From Uliginosibacterium gangwonense DSM 18521 (GTDB taxonomy: Bacteria > Pseudomonadota > Gammaproteobacteria > Burkholderiales > Rhodocyclaceae), in assembly GCF_000373965.1 (NCBI RefSeq), contig NZ_KB892834.1:1-64000 (forward strand): 64,000 nt of DNA. The letters are read 5' to 3'. Position numbers and translations under genes: made by a program. Below the pieces are notes generated by a model, which saw nothing but the letters and a program-made list of their open reading frames with translations, did not search any database and had not been told where the DNA came from. This document shows, piece after piece, positions 18,960 to 27,732 of this stretch. How positions within the stretch are numbered: the stretch's first letter is position 1; every line of letters begins with the position of its first letter.

Positions 18960-20249
18960 TCAGGGAGCCTTGCGCCCCATTGCGCGAAACACCAGCACTG
19001 AGCCTGCTACGGCCAGCAGCATTGGCACCAGAAAGTCGTGATCCACACGGGTGAATTCAAACGTGAGCATCACGGCTGTCAATGGCATCTGCATGGAGGA
19101 GGCCAGAAATGCAGTGGCTCCGACAATCGCAAATGCGCCCACTGCCGTGCCCGGCCAGAACATATTCCATACGCATCCAAGCAGCACCGCCATCAAGGCG
19201 CCGTTTGCCAGACCTGGGGTCAGCAGGCCGCCCTCTGCACCCGCCCACAATGAGCTGAGTGTGGTAAGCACACGGAACAGCAGCAGGGCCGCCGCCAGCC
19301 CGAACAGCAATTGGTTGTCAAAAGACAAACCCACCACACCTTTGCCATTGCCGGGAATCTGCGGCAGGTAAATGGCGACCACCCCGATCAGCGCAAAATT
19401 GAACAGGCCCACCAGCGGCAAGGGCCAGCGCTTGGGCGCGTTGGCGCGGACACGCTTGGCCAGCTCCGAAAATCCCCAAGCCGCTGCGCCGAAGAGCGGG
19501 CCGCACACCACGGCCCACACCACCAGCGAAGCGGTGATCTCCAGATGCGGAATCGTATATTGATGCTCGTTGCCCAGCCCGATCCAAGCGACCACCGCAG
19601 CAAGCGTGGAAGTCACGATTGCGGGGACTGCAACCGCCCACTCAAAGCTGCCAAGCAGCACTTCCATCGTAAACAGAGTACCTGCCAGCGGCACGTTATA
19701 CACCGCCGCCAAGCCTGCCCCGGCGCCGCAGGCCACCAGAATCTGGCGCTGGCGGGCACTCATGGGGGTGGCCCGTGTCAGCCAGCCTGCAAAGGCAGAG
19801 CCGACTTCACGCGGCGCCACCTCGCGCCCCAAGGGCGAGCCCAGAGCAACCGTAATGATTTGCAAGAGCGCATGCACCAGCGTACTCAGGAAAGGCATGG
19901 TCGGGTCTTCTGAGGACACAGCCTTCTTGATGCTCACCAGCGGACGACCGAATCGGTACAAGGCCCACCAGCCGCATCCGGCCACCAGCCCGCATACCGT
20001 GAGTGCAGCCAGACGGCGCATGGGGGATGCGGCGCTCACGCCATGCAGAAAGCTCTCGCTGCTGATGACGTGATCCAGACTATAGCCAAACGCCAGATGC
20101 TGAATCCAGTGCAGCAGCAGCGCCAGCCCCATGCCAGCAAAACCGGTAATCACGCCCAGCGTGATGGTCGCCAGGGCAAAACTGAGCTGTGGATAGCGCT
20201 GCGTACGCTCTGCGCTATCGTTCTTGAGGGTGAGGGAAGAAGTATTCAT
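18960..20249 (-). CDS. ClC-family chloride channel/transporter
   Basis: Inner-membrane ClC protein, 429 residues and about 10-12 hydrophobic segments. The gating glutamate is E143 in GSPLGREVAPREVG, a variant of the usual GREGP motif. At the position of the E. coli proton glutamate (E203) this protein has V197 (TLFTMEVLLG), as in channel-type ClCs, and the usual GSGIP chloride-binding loop is not recognisable (RPLVSIKK). This may therefore be a passive anion channel or handle another anion. It follows alaC on the same strand, 116 bases downstream. Confidence 0.88.
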   Translation of the reverse strand: MNTSSLTLKNDSAERTQRYPQLSFALATITLGVITGFAGMGLALLLHWIQHLAFGYSLDHVISSESFLHGVSAASPMRRLAALTVCGLVAGCGWWALYRFGRPLVSIKKAVSSEDPTMPFLSTLVHALLQIITVALGSPLGREVAPREVGSAFAGWLTRATPMSARQRQILVACGAGAGLAAVYNVPLAGTLFTMEVLLGSFEWAVAVPAIVTSTLAAVVAWIGLGNEHQYTIPHLEITASLVVWAVVCGPLFGAAAWGFSELAKRVRANAPKRWPLPLVGLFNFALIGVVAIYLPQIPGNGKGVVGLSFDNQLLFGLAAALLLFRVLTTLSSLWAGAEGGLLTPGLANGALMAVLLGCVWNMFWPGTAVGAFAIVGATAFLASSMQMPLTAVMLTFEFTRVDHDFLVPMLLAVAGSVLVFRAMGRKAP

Positions 20250-20365
20250 ACCCCGCAGGATAGAGAAAGCGCGCTTTTCCGGCTATCGCCAAAATGCCCA
20301 CATTTAGCGCAAAACGGCCAATCTCATCCTGCGGACCCACGGCCTTGACAGCGATCAGCCCTCAA

Positions 20366-21583
20366 TCAGGCGCTGGGCACCTTGACCAGCCCATCCGCCT
20401 TGAACATATGCTTGATCCCGCGCACCGCCTGCCGGATGCGGGACTCGTTTTCAATCAGCGCAAAGCGCACATGTTCATCGCCATGGTCGCCAAAGCCCAC
20501 GCCGGGCGACACGGAAACCTTGGCCTTTTCCAGCAGCAGCTTGGCGAATTCCAGCGAGCCCAGATGCCGATAGGGTTCCGGAATCTTCGCCCAGATATAC
20601 ATGGAGGCTTTGGGCAGATCCACTTCCCAGCCCGCTTCGCACAAGCCTTTGTAGAGCACATCGCGGCGGCTCTGGTATTGCGCGCAGATATCCTTGACGC
20701 ACTGCTGGTCGCCTTCCAGCGCGGCAATGGCCGCCACCTGCAAGGGGGTGAAGGTGCCGTAATCGTGATAGCTCTTCATGCGTGCGAGTGCGGCAACCAG
20801 ATCGGGGTTGCCGACCATGAAGCCAATCCGCCAGCCTGCCATGTTGTAGCTTTTGGAGAGCGTGAAGAATTCCACCGCCACATCCTTGGCCCCTGGCACC
20901 TGCATGATGGAAGGCGCCTTCCAGCCATCGAATACTATATCCGCATAAGCCAGATCATGCACCACGATGATGTCATGCTTGCGGGCCAGCGCCACCACCC
21001 GCTCAAAGAAATCCAGCTCCACACACTGCGCGGTGGGGTTGGAGGGGAAGCCGAACACCATCATCTTGGGCTTGGGATAGCTGCCCCGAATGGCCTTTTC
21101 CAGTTCGCCAAAAAAATCCACATCCGGCGTGAGCGGCACCGAGCGGATATCCGCACCTGCAATGACTGCGCCATAAATGTGAATGGGATAACTCGGGTCT
21201 GGCACCAGCACCGTGTCCCCCCGATCCAGCGTGGCCAACATCAGGTGAGCCAAGCCTTCCTTGGAGCCGATGGTGACAATCGCCTCGGAATCCGGGTCGA
21301 TATCCACCGCGTAGCGATCCTGATACCAACGCGCAATCGCCCGGCGCAGGCGGGGAATGCCCTTGGAGGCAGAATAGCCGTGGGTATCCGGGCGCTGCGC
21401 CACCTCTACCAGCTTGGCCACGATATGCGGTGGCGTTGCCCCATCGGGGTTACCCATGCTCATGTCGATGATATCTTCACCACGACGGCGGGCAGCCAGT
21501 TTGAGTTCGGCAGTGATGTTGAAAACGTAGGGGGGGAGGCGATCGATGCGCGCAAAGCGGCGCTTGCCCATCAGAGAGGACAT
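20366..21583 (-). CDS. alaC: alanine-type aminotransferase AlaC
   Basis: PLP-dependent class I aminotransferase (405 residues) transferring the amino group from glutamate to pyruvate to make alanine. Motifs: [10 protein letters not shown] substrate loop, [27 protein letters not shown], and the PLP-lysine motif [13 protein letters not shown]. The N-terminus [15 protein letters not shown] is typical of AlaC. Downstream of waaA on the same strand with 80 bases between, including a hairpin whose T-run points the other way. Confidence 0.9.
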   Translation of the reverse strand: MSSLMGKRRFARIDRLPPYVFNITAELKLAARRRGEDIIDMSMGNPDGATPPHIVAKLVEVAQRPDTHGYSASKGIPRLRRAIARWYQDRYAVDIDPDSEAIVTIGSKEGLAHLMLATLDRGDTVLVPDPSYPIHIYGAVIAGADIRSVPLTPDVDFFGELEKAIRGSYPKPKMMVFGFPSNPTAQCVELDFFERVVALARKHDIIVVHDLAYADIVFDGWKAPSIMQVPGAKDVAVEFFTLSKSYNMAGWRIGFMVGNPDLVAALARMKSYHDYGTFTPLQVAAIAALEGDQQCVKDICAQYQSRRDVLYKGLCEAGWEVDLPKASMYIWAKIPEPYRHLGSLEFAKLLLEKAKVSVSPGVGFGDHGDEHVRFALIENESRIRQAVRGIKHMFKADGLVKVPSA

Positions 21584-21629
21584 GGAGGGTGTTCCTTCAC
21601 GTAAGCGCCCGGAACCGTCCGAGCGACGT

Positions 21630-21654
21630 GAGCCGAAGAAATCGGCTCTTTTTT
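21630..21654 (+). terminator. plus-strand terminator hairpin upstream of alaC
   Basis: GAGCCGA-AGAAA-TCGGCTC followed by six T on the plus strand. Both flanking genes (waaA and alaC) run on the minus strand, so in the gene direction it has no T tail. It would stop plus-strand (antisense) transcripts. Confidence 0.6.
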
Positions 21655-21663
21655 ATGCTACAC

Positions 21664-22926
21664 CTAATGCAGAAATTCTGCCAAGACCCCCATGGTGCGT
21701 TCGGTCGCCCCTTGGCTGGCTTGCGCAAAGGCTCGGCCAGCCTCCCCCATGGCCTTGCGGCGCTTGGCGTCGGCAAGAATCCCCCAAGCCGCAATCATGG
21801 CTTCCTTCAGATCTTGGCAGCGCACCGCAGCCCCTTCGGCAATCGCCTGCTCGGCGGCATCGGCAAAATTGAAGGTATGCGGCCCCAGGATCACCGGTAT
21901 GCCAATGGCGCAGGCCTCGATCAGGCTCTGCCCCCCTAGCGGCAACCAGCAACCACCAATGACAGCAACATCAGCCATCTGGCAATAGGCATGCATCTCG
22001 CCCATGCTGTCTCCCAGCCAGACCTGGGTTTGCGGCAGCATGTTCAGCCCCTCGCTCCGCCGGGCCATCGTAAAGCCCTGCATGGTAATGAGTGCCGCCA
22101 CTTCGTCGAACCGCTGCGGATGGCGCGGCACCAACACCAGCAGGGCATCTGCCGGGGCATGCTGGCCGAATGCCGACAGCAAGGGGCCTTCCTCGCCTTC
22201 GCGGGTACTGGCCGCCAGAATCACCGGGCGTGTGCCCACCATGGCGCGGAATTCTTTGCCCAGCGCAAGCTTGGCGGGGTCGACCGTCACGTCGAATTTC
22301 ACATTGCCCAGCACCTGGGGCGCTTTGGCCCCGCATGCCTCCAATCGTTTGGCATGGTCGGCGGTTTGCGCCAGCACCGCAGAGAACGCAGCAAAGGTAG
22401 CCTGGGCCAGCCCACCCAAGCGCAGATAGCCGCGTGCCGAACGTTCGGAAAGTCGCGCATTAGCCAATACCATCGGAATACCCTGCTGCTTCGCTGCGAC
22501 AAGCAAATTCGGCCAGACCTCGGTTTCCATGACAATGCCCAGGTTGGGGCGAACCCGGCGTAAAAAACGACGCACCGCCCACGGCAAGTCGTAAGGCAGG
22601 TAACAGCTACTCACGCGAGATTCACGGCCATAGAGTTCCTGCGCAGTCGCCCGGCCCGTAGGCGTCATATGGGTCAGCAGAATGCGGTGTGCCGGGTAAC
22701 GCGCCAAGATGGCCTTGACCAGGGGTTGCGTCGCACGCGTCTCGCCTACCGAAACGGCATGCAACCAGATCACGGGCTCCCCCCCAAAGCTTGGCGCAGC
22801 GCCGAAACGTTCGCCCACATGCTGGAGGTATTCCGGCTGGCGTCGCGCACGCCAGAGCAGGCGCAAACCGACCAGCGGCAAAATCAGATGCCAGAGCAGG
22901 GAATAGAGCAGGCGGGCAAACATCAA
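21664..22926 (-). CDS. waaA: Kdo transferase WaaA
   Basis: 3-deoxy-D-manno-octulosonic acid transferase, 420 residues; attaches Kdo to lipid A on the inner face of the cytoplasmic membrane. N-terminal membrane anchor (LLYSLLWHLILPLVGL), then the GT-B domains with WLHAVSVGETRATQPLV (catalytic Glu), LTHMTPTGRATAQELYG, METEVWPNLL, ANARLSERSARGY and the C-terminal GGQSLIEACAIGIPVILGPHTFNF. The start codon overlaps the waaC stop by four bases (ATGA), so the two are translationally coupled. Confidence 0.95.
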   Translation of the reverse strand: MMFARLLYSLLWHLILPLVGLRLLWRARRQPEYLQHVGERFGAAPSFGGEPVIWLHAVSVGETRATQPLVKAILARYPAHRILLTHMTPTGRATAQELYGRESRVSSCYLPYDLPWAVRRFLRRVRPNLGIVMETEVWPNLLVAAKQQGIPMVLANARLSERSARGYLRLGGLAQATFAAFSAVLAQTADHAKRLEACGAKAPQVLGNVKFDVTVDPAKLALGKEFRAMVGTRPVILAASTREGEEGPLLSAFGQHAPADALLVLVPRHPQRFDEVAALITMQGFTMARRSEGLNMLPQTQVWLGDSMGEMHAYCQMADVAVIGGCWLPLGGQSLIEACAIGIPVILGPHTFNFADAAEQAIAEGAAVRCQDLKEAMIAAWGILADAKRRKAMGEAGRAFAQASQGATERTMGVLAEFLH

Positions 22927-23894
22927 ACTTTCTCCCGGGCCAAGAGCCCTTGCAAACGGTTAAGGACTTCTTCCGGCGGGGGCACCTGTCCCTTGCCCCC
23001 CAGGTTGATCGCCAGTGGCCCGGCATGCACGCCGGTCAGGCCCGGATCAGTCGCCACATACAGCGCCACCACCGGGCGCCCCAGGGCGGCGGCGAGATGG
23101 GTGAGCCCCGTATCCACGCCCACCACGGCCCGCGCAGCTTCCAGCATGGCCGTCAGGGTATCCAGATCAGAGGCGGGGGCCGCCAGCGCTTCAGGGATCG
23201 CCGCAGCGATGCGCTCTGCACGCTCGCGCTCACGCGGGGAGCCGGCCGGCAGCACTACGTGCAGCCCTTGCGCATGCAAGCTGCGCCCCAGTTCCACCCA
23301 ATGCGCTTCCGGCCACAGCTTGTCGTCCCGACTGGTGGCGCTGAGCAGCACGCAGAATGGCGCCGCAGGCAGCCAATCAGGTGCCGCCACGCGGGCGTGG
23401 ATGCCGTAGCGCAAGGGCAATTGTTCCAGCGAATACTCGGCCGCAGCCGCTGCCAGCCAGCGGTTGCGCTCAACGGCATGCGCGTTCGTCGGAATGGTGT
23501 AGCGGCAATCATAGGCCCAGGCCGCCCAGCGCTCCCGCGCCACCTCGGCCGAATAGCCACAGCGCAAGCCCTGCGCCATGCGGGTGATCAAGGCACTCTT
23601 GACCAAGCCCTGGGTGTCGATCACCAGATCGTAATGCGTCTGCCGCAGCGTGCGCACAAAACCGCGCAATTCCCGCCAGGTTCCGCCCTGCGCCAGCTTC
23701 TTGCGCCAGCGACGGACCGCCACGGGGATCACCTCGCGCACGCCCGGATGCAGGCGGGGCAAGGCGGCAAAGCCCTCCTCCACCACCCAGTCGATGGCCA
23801 CCTCCGGCCAGATGCGGCGCAGGTCGCTGACCACGGGCAGGTTGTGGATCACATCGCCCAAAGAGCTTGTTTTGATAAGAAGAATCGAACGCAT
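22923..23894 (-). CDS. waaC: LPS heptosyltransferase I WaaC
   Basis: GT9-family enzyme adding the first heptose to Kdo2-lipid A; 323 residues. Seen: N-terminal ILLIKTSSLGDVIHNLPVVSDLRRIWP, YDLVIDTQGLVKSALI, LLSATSRDDKLWPEAHWVELG and VGVDTGLTHLAAALGRPVVALY. The start at 23894 is set by homology; the frame runs open to 24266 across the divergent glycosyltransferase gene, which is not coding in this direction. First gene of waaC-waaA. Confidence 0.93.
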   Translation of the reverse strand: MRSILLIKTSSLGDVIHNLPVVSDLRRIWPEVAIDWVVEEGFAALPRLHPGVREVIPVAVRRWRKKLAQGGTWRELRGFVRTLRQTHYDLVIDTQGLVKSALITRMAQGLRCGYSAEVARERWAAWAYDCRYTIPTNAHAVERNRWLAAAAAEYSLEQLPLRYGIHARVAAPDWLPAAPFCVLLSATSRDDKLWPEAHWVELGRSLHAQGLHVVLPAGSPRERERAERIAAAIPEALAAPASDLDTLTAMLEAARAVVGVDTGLTHLAAALGRPVVALYVATDPGLTGVHAGPLAINLGGKGQVPPPEEVLNRLQGLLAREKV

Positions 23895-23955
23895 GAAGGC
23901 GAAATGGCGTGACTGGCTTAGAATATAGGCAGCCGAATTGTACCCGCCCCTGCCC

Positions 23956-24714
23956 ATGCCTGCTCGCCTGCCTTTATCTGCCGTCCTGATCACCTTCAAC
24001 TGTGTGGGGCCACTGCGCGCCACGCTGGAATCGCTACGCTTCTGCGACGAGATCGTCGCCGTGGACTCCGGCAGCACCGATGGCACCGTCGCCCTGCTCG
24101 AAGAGTTCGGCGCCCGCGTCATCAGCGAACCCTGGCGTGGCTTTGGCCCGCAGAAGCAATTTGCAGTGGATGCCGCCCGCCACGACTGGGTGCTATGCAT
24201 CGACTCGGATGAGATCGTCTCGCCCGAGCTGCGCGAAAGCATTGAGCAAGCCTTGACCCAACCCACCGACCCGGCTTACGAATTCCCGCGCCGCAACCGC
24301 TTCCTGGGCCGCTACCTGCGCCACGGCGAAGGCTACCCGGATTACTCGCTGCGCCTCTACGACCGCCGCCACTCCCGCTGGACGGACGACGTGGTCCATG
24401 AAAAGGTCATCACCCTGGGCCGCGTCAGCCGCCTGACAGGTGACTTGCTGCATCATTCTGAAGACAGCATCGAGAGCTACCTGACCAAGCAGAACCGTTA
24501 CACCACCCTCGCCGCCCAGGCACTGGCTGCCGAGGGGGCGCAGATTTCGGCCTCCAAGCTGCTCCTGAGCCCGATTTTCCGCTTCATCAAGTTCTACCTT
24601 CTGCGCGGTGGCATTCTGGACGGTGTGCCAGGGCTGATCCATATTCTGATCGGCTGCTTCAACAGCTTTTCAAAATATGCAAAAACCATTGAACTGGGGC
24701 GCAAGCAGCCCTGA
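23956..24714 (+). CDS. family 2 glycosyltransferase, LPS core (WaaE/LgtF-like)
   Basis: GT-A glycosyltransferase of about 252 residues. N-terminal LSAVLITFNCVGPLRATLESL, the nucleotide-binding VAVDSGSTDGTV, and the DXD-type motif CIDSDEIVS are all visible; the C-terminal helix region (FRFIKFYLLRGGILDGVPGL) is typical of the WaaE/LgtF group that adds glucose to inner-core heptose. Divergent from waaC with only 61 bases between, fitting an LPS-core role. A TTG at 23938 could also serve as start. Exact sugar unknown. Confidence 0.85.
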   Translation: MPARLPLSAVLITFNCVGPLRATLESLRFCDEIVAVDSGSTDGTVALLEEFGARVISEPWRGFGPQKQFAVDAARHDWVLCIDSDEIVSPELRESIEQALTQPTDPAYEFPRRNRFLGRYLRHGEGYPDYSLRLYDRRHSRWTDDVVHEKVITLGRVSRLTGDLLHHSEDSIESYLTKQNRYTTLAAQALAAEGAQISASKLLLSPIFRFIKFYLLRGGILDGVPGLIHILIGCFNSFSKYAKTIELGRKQP

Positions 24715-24744
24715 ATACTTATTACTGCATAGCGAGACTTCCTC

Positions 24745-25752
24745 ATGAAAATTCTGGTCACCGGCGCAGCCGGATTCATCGGCATGCACTCTTCCCTCGT
24801 GCTGCTCGGGCGTGGCGACGAAGTGGTCGGCCTGGATAACCTGAACGACTATTACGACCCGCAGATCAAGCGCGACCGTCTGGCCCGCCTGCAGGCTTAC
24901 AAGAATTTCCGCTTTGTGGAAATGGACATTGCCGACCGCCCCGGCATCGAAAAGCTCTTCGCAGAAGAGAAGTTTGACAAGGTCATCAACCTCGCTGCTC
25001 AGGCAGGGGTGCGCTACTCCATCCAGAATCCGCATGCCTATGTGGATTCAAACATCGTCGGCTTTGTGAACATTCTGGAAGGCTGTCGGCATAACAAGGT
25101 CAAGCATTTGGTCTACGCCTCCAGCTCCAGCGTGTATGGCGGCAACGAGAAGATGCCCTTTGCCGAGCATGACAGCGTCGACCACCCGGTGAGCCTGTAT
25201 GCCGCCACCAAAAAGGCCAACGAACTGATGGCGCACACCTACAGCCACCTGTACGGTCTGCCCACCACCGGGCTGCGCTTCTTCACGGTGTACGGTCCCT
25301 GGGGTCGCCCGGACATGGCGCTCTTCCTCTTCACCAAGGCCATGCTCGAAGGCCGCCCCATCAACGTGTTCAACCACGGCAAGATGCAGCGCGACTTCAC
25401 CTATATTGATGACATTGTGGAAGGCGTGATCCGCACCCTGGATCGCCCCGCCGAACCCGATGCTCAATTCGACCCGCAAGCGCCCAACCCCGGCACCTCC
25501 CGCGCGCCTTACCGTGTTTTCAACATCGGCAATCAAGGCCCGGTGGAGTTGATGGCTTTCATCGAAGCCATTGAAAATGCCTTGGGCATCAAGGCAGAAA
25601 AGAACCTGCTGCCCCTGCAACCGGGCGACGTACCCGCCACCTACTCAGACGTCAGCGCCCTCACCGCCTGGACCGGCTTCGCCCCCGGCACCCCCATCAC
25701 CGAAGGCGTCTCCCGCTTCGTGAAGTGGTATCGGGAGTATTTCAAGGCATAG
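24745..25752 (+). CDS. UDP-glucuronate 4-epimerase
   Basis: Extended short-chain dehydrogenase, 335 residues, most like the UDP-GlcA to UDP-GalA epimerases (CapI/LpsL/Gla group). NAD motif TGAAGFIG at the N-terminus, [16 protein letters not shown] (a hallmark of this group), catalytic S/Y/K in [15 protein letters not shown] and YAATKKANE, and [19 protein letters not shown]. Lies 30 bases after the core glycosyltransferase; probably supplies galacturonate for LPS or capsule. The dTDP-glucose dehydratase alternative is less likely because of the NDYYD motif. Confidence 0.9.
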   Translation: MKILVTGAAGFIGMHSSLVLLGRGDEVVGLDNLNDYYDPQIKRDRLARLQAYKNFRFVEMDIADRPGIEKLFAEEKFDKVINLAAQAGVRYSIQNPHAYVDSNIVGFVNILEGCRHNKVKHLVYASSSSVYGGNEKMPFAEHDSVDHPVSLYAATKKANELMAHTYSHLYGLPTTGLRFFTVYGPWGRPDMALFLFTKAMLEGRPINVFNHGKMQRDFTYIDDIVEGVIRTLDRPAEPDAQFDPQAPNPGTSRAPYRVFNIGNQGPVELMAFIEAIENALGIKAEKNLLPLQPGDVPATYSDVSALTAWTGFAPGTPITEGVSRFVKWYREYFKA

Positions 25753-25771
25753 AACGCGTCAAACTCTATGA

Positions 25772-26006
25772 TAGTACGGCAAGGAACTCTTCCTGCCGTA
25801 CTTGCACCAATACACCTCACCTCAGCACCCATTCCCCAGCTACTCAAACAGCGGATTTGCACGAATTCGACTGATACCAAGCGCAATCCCCTACTTGGCG
25901 TCAAGCAACTACCGAAACGCTGAATGCTGCGTAATTGCGAGCGACAAGCGATCTAGTGCAATGCAGCACTTAAGCCCAAAAGGGCATATGAATTTCTGAG
26001 AAATTC
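25772..26006 (+). ncRNA. hairpin-rich leader of the dCTP deaminase, candidate regulatory RNA
   Basis: The 306 bases ahead of the deaminase contain no convincing gene but four hairpins: AGTACGGCAAGGAA/TTCCTGCCGTACT (25773-25803, one bulge, may also end the epimerase transcript); TGCTGC-gta-ATTGC with GCAATGCAGCA (25925-25968); GCCC/GGGC (25974-25985); and a perfect GAATTTC-TGA-GAAATTC (25990-26006). AvcD/DcdV systems encode a small RNA in this position that inhibits the deaminase; this is a candidate by position and structure only, and I cannot match it to AvcI by sequence. Confidence 0.4.
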
Positions 26007-26058
26007 CATCCACAAGTAATCTTCTACTCCAGCGAATAAAGAAAATTCAGGGGTAGCC

Positions 26059-27714
26059 ATGCCAAACAATCACTCAGAAGCAATTCATCAGCTTTACCAA
26101 CTAAAAAATGATCTGATCGTCATCGGACTAACAGGCAGAACAGGGAGCGGATGCACGACCGTCGCAAAGGAAATTCTCCTGAAAGAGAAATTTGAAGAAC
26201 TGCAATATCCGCACCCCACATTTCCGCCCCAAAGCCTTGAAGACAGAAAAGATCAAATAATATCAAACTGGTGCAAAAGCAACTGGACTCCATTTAAACA
26301 AATACAAGTCGCTCACCTAATATGCCTCTTATCACTCAACAAAAAGATACTGGCAACAGAAAATCCAAAAATTTCTTCGCTTATAACCGACGAATTCAAG
26401 GAGTACTACAAAAATAAAATCTTGCCAAACTTATGTGTTTACAAAGACATAAGAAACAATATTAAACAAAAAGACCCAAACAAAAGACAAGATACAGAAG
26501 ATTTTATATTTAAACAGCTTCCAGTCATCTATGAGGACATACAAAGAACACTAAGCACAAAAAGAACTGCAACCGAACTATTTCAACAGTTAGGTGATTG
26601 CTTAAGAAAAAGCAACACCATGGGGATACCTGAATTTATCTTTGAATGTATAAATTATTTTAAGAACCAAGAAAAACATTTTGCCATTGACGCACTACGA
26701 CACCCCTATGAAATTAGATACTTAAGGGAAAAAATCGCATCTTTTTTTGTCTTTGCAATCACAACACCCGACCCCGACCGACGCGAAAGACTAACCCTAA
26801 AAAATTATACAAAAGACCAAATCGACAACCTAGACCACAAAGAATATCCAGACGAAAAACCAGGCAAGAATGCAAGCAAAGAGGATCTATTTTTTTCACA
26901 AAACATTCGAGGCAGTCTAGAGATCGCTGACGTATATATAGCAAACCCCAAACCACTCACGCCATCGCCATACGAGAACCTTACAAGGCAGATTTGTCGG
27001 TACATTGCACTAATTCAACACCCAGGACTCATCACGCCGACCAGCACCGAACGATGCATGCAATCGGCATTTTCAGCAAAGGTAAACTCAGGATGCCTTT
27101 CTCGACAAGTTGGTGCAGTAGTAACGGATGAATTTCTATCGATAAAATCCGTTGGTTGGAATGACGTACCAAAAGGACAAGTCCCATGCAGCATGAGAAA
27201 CGTCAAACATCTTATAAGCGGTGCTCTAAACGACGGAACGTTTAGCAAATATGAGTTATCAAATAAATTCCGCCAGAAGTTAATTTACGATCTAAACGAA
27301 GAAAATCTAAAAGGAAGAAATATATCATTTTGCTTTAAGCATGTTTATGATGACGGAAAAATCCACACAAGATCATTGCACGCAGAAGAAAATGCATTTC
27401 TTCAAATAGTCAAATACGGCGGCCAAGCTATCAAAGGTGGAAGCCTCTTTACCACAGCCAGCCCTTGTGAACTATGTGCAAAAAAAGCCTATCAACTTGA
27501 AATAAGAAAAATTTACTACATTGATCCATACCCAGGAATTTCAAGCACTCACATCTTGGACGCTGGCAGCAATAAGCCAGAGATGATTTTGTTTGCGGGC
27601 GCTATTGGTCGTGCATACCATGTATTGTTTGAGCCCATAATGCCATTCAAAGACGAACTCAATGAATTAGGAATTAGCTTAAAATTGGACAACGATGAGG
27701 AATCAGCAAACTAG
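26059..27714 (+). CDS. anti-phage dCTP deaminase, AvcD/DcdV type
   Basis: Two-domain 551-residue protein. N-terminal P-loop kinase-like domain with a Walker-A-like GRTGSGCTT (residues 26-34; the usual Lys is C32) spanning about 1-330, and a C-terminal zinc cytidine/dCMP deaminase-type domain with GCLSRQVGAVVTDE, H441-A-E443 (SLHAEENAF) and PCELC (C470, C473). This order matches the phage-defence dCTP deaminases that drain dCTP/dCMP pools when phage halts host transcription. Strongly AT-rich compared with both neighbours, so recently acquired. Ribosome site AGGGG precedes the ATG. Biological role inferred from family. Confidence 0.85.
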   Translation: MPNNHSEAIHQLYQLKNDLIVIGLTGRTGSGCTTVAKEILLKEKFEELQYPHPTFPPQSLEDRKDQIISNWCKSNWTPFKQIQVAHLICLLSLNKKILATENPKISSLITDEFKEYYKNKILPNLCVYKDIRNNIKQKDPNKRQDTEDFIFKQLPVIYEDIQRTLSTKRTATELFQQLGDCLRKSNTMGIPEFIFECINYFKNQEKHFAIDALRHPYEIRYLREKIASFFVFAITTPDPDRRERLTLKNYTKDQIDNLDHKEYPDEKPGKNASKEDLFFSQNIRGSLEIADVYIANPKPLTPSPYENLTRQICRYIALIQHPGLITPTSTERCMQSAFSAKVNSGCLSRQVGAVVTDEFLSIKSVGWNDVPKGQVPCSMRNVKHLISGALNDGTFSKYELSNKFRQKLIYDLNEENLKGRNISFCFKHVYDDGKIHTRSLHAEENAFLQIVKYGGQAIKGGSLFTTASPCELCAKKAYQLEIRKIYYIDPYPGISSTHILDAGSNKPEMILFAGAIGRAYHVLFEPIMPFKDELNELGISLKLDNDEESAN

Positions 27715-27732
27715 CCTGTTGCCACGAAAAGG

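Noticed and set aside
23895-24266. N-terminal extension of waaC
   Set aside because: The open frame lies antisense to the divergent glycosyltransferase gene and the known WaaC N-terminus begins exactly at 23894.
25802-25999. 65-residue frame upstream of the AvcD-type gene
   Set aside because: Starts at TTG without a ribosome site and overlaps the hairpins; better explained as structured noncoding leader.
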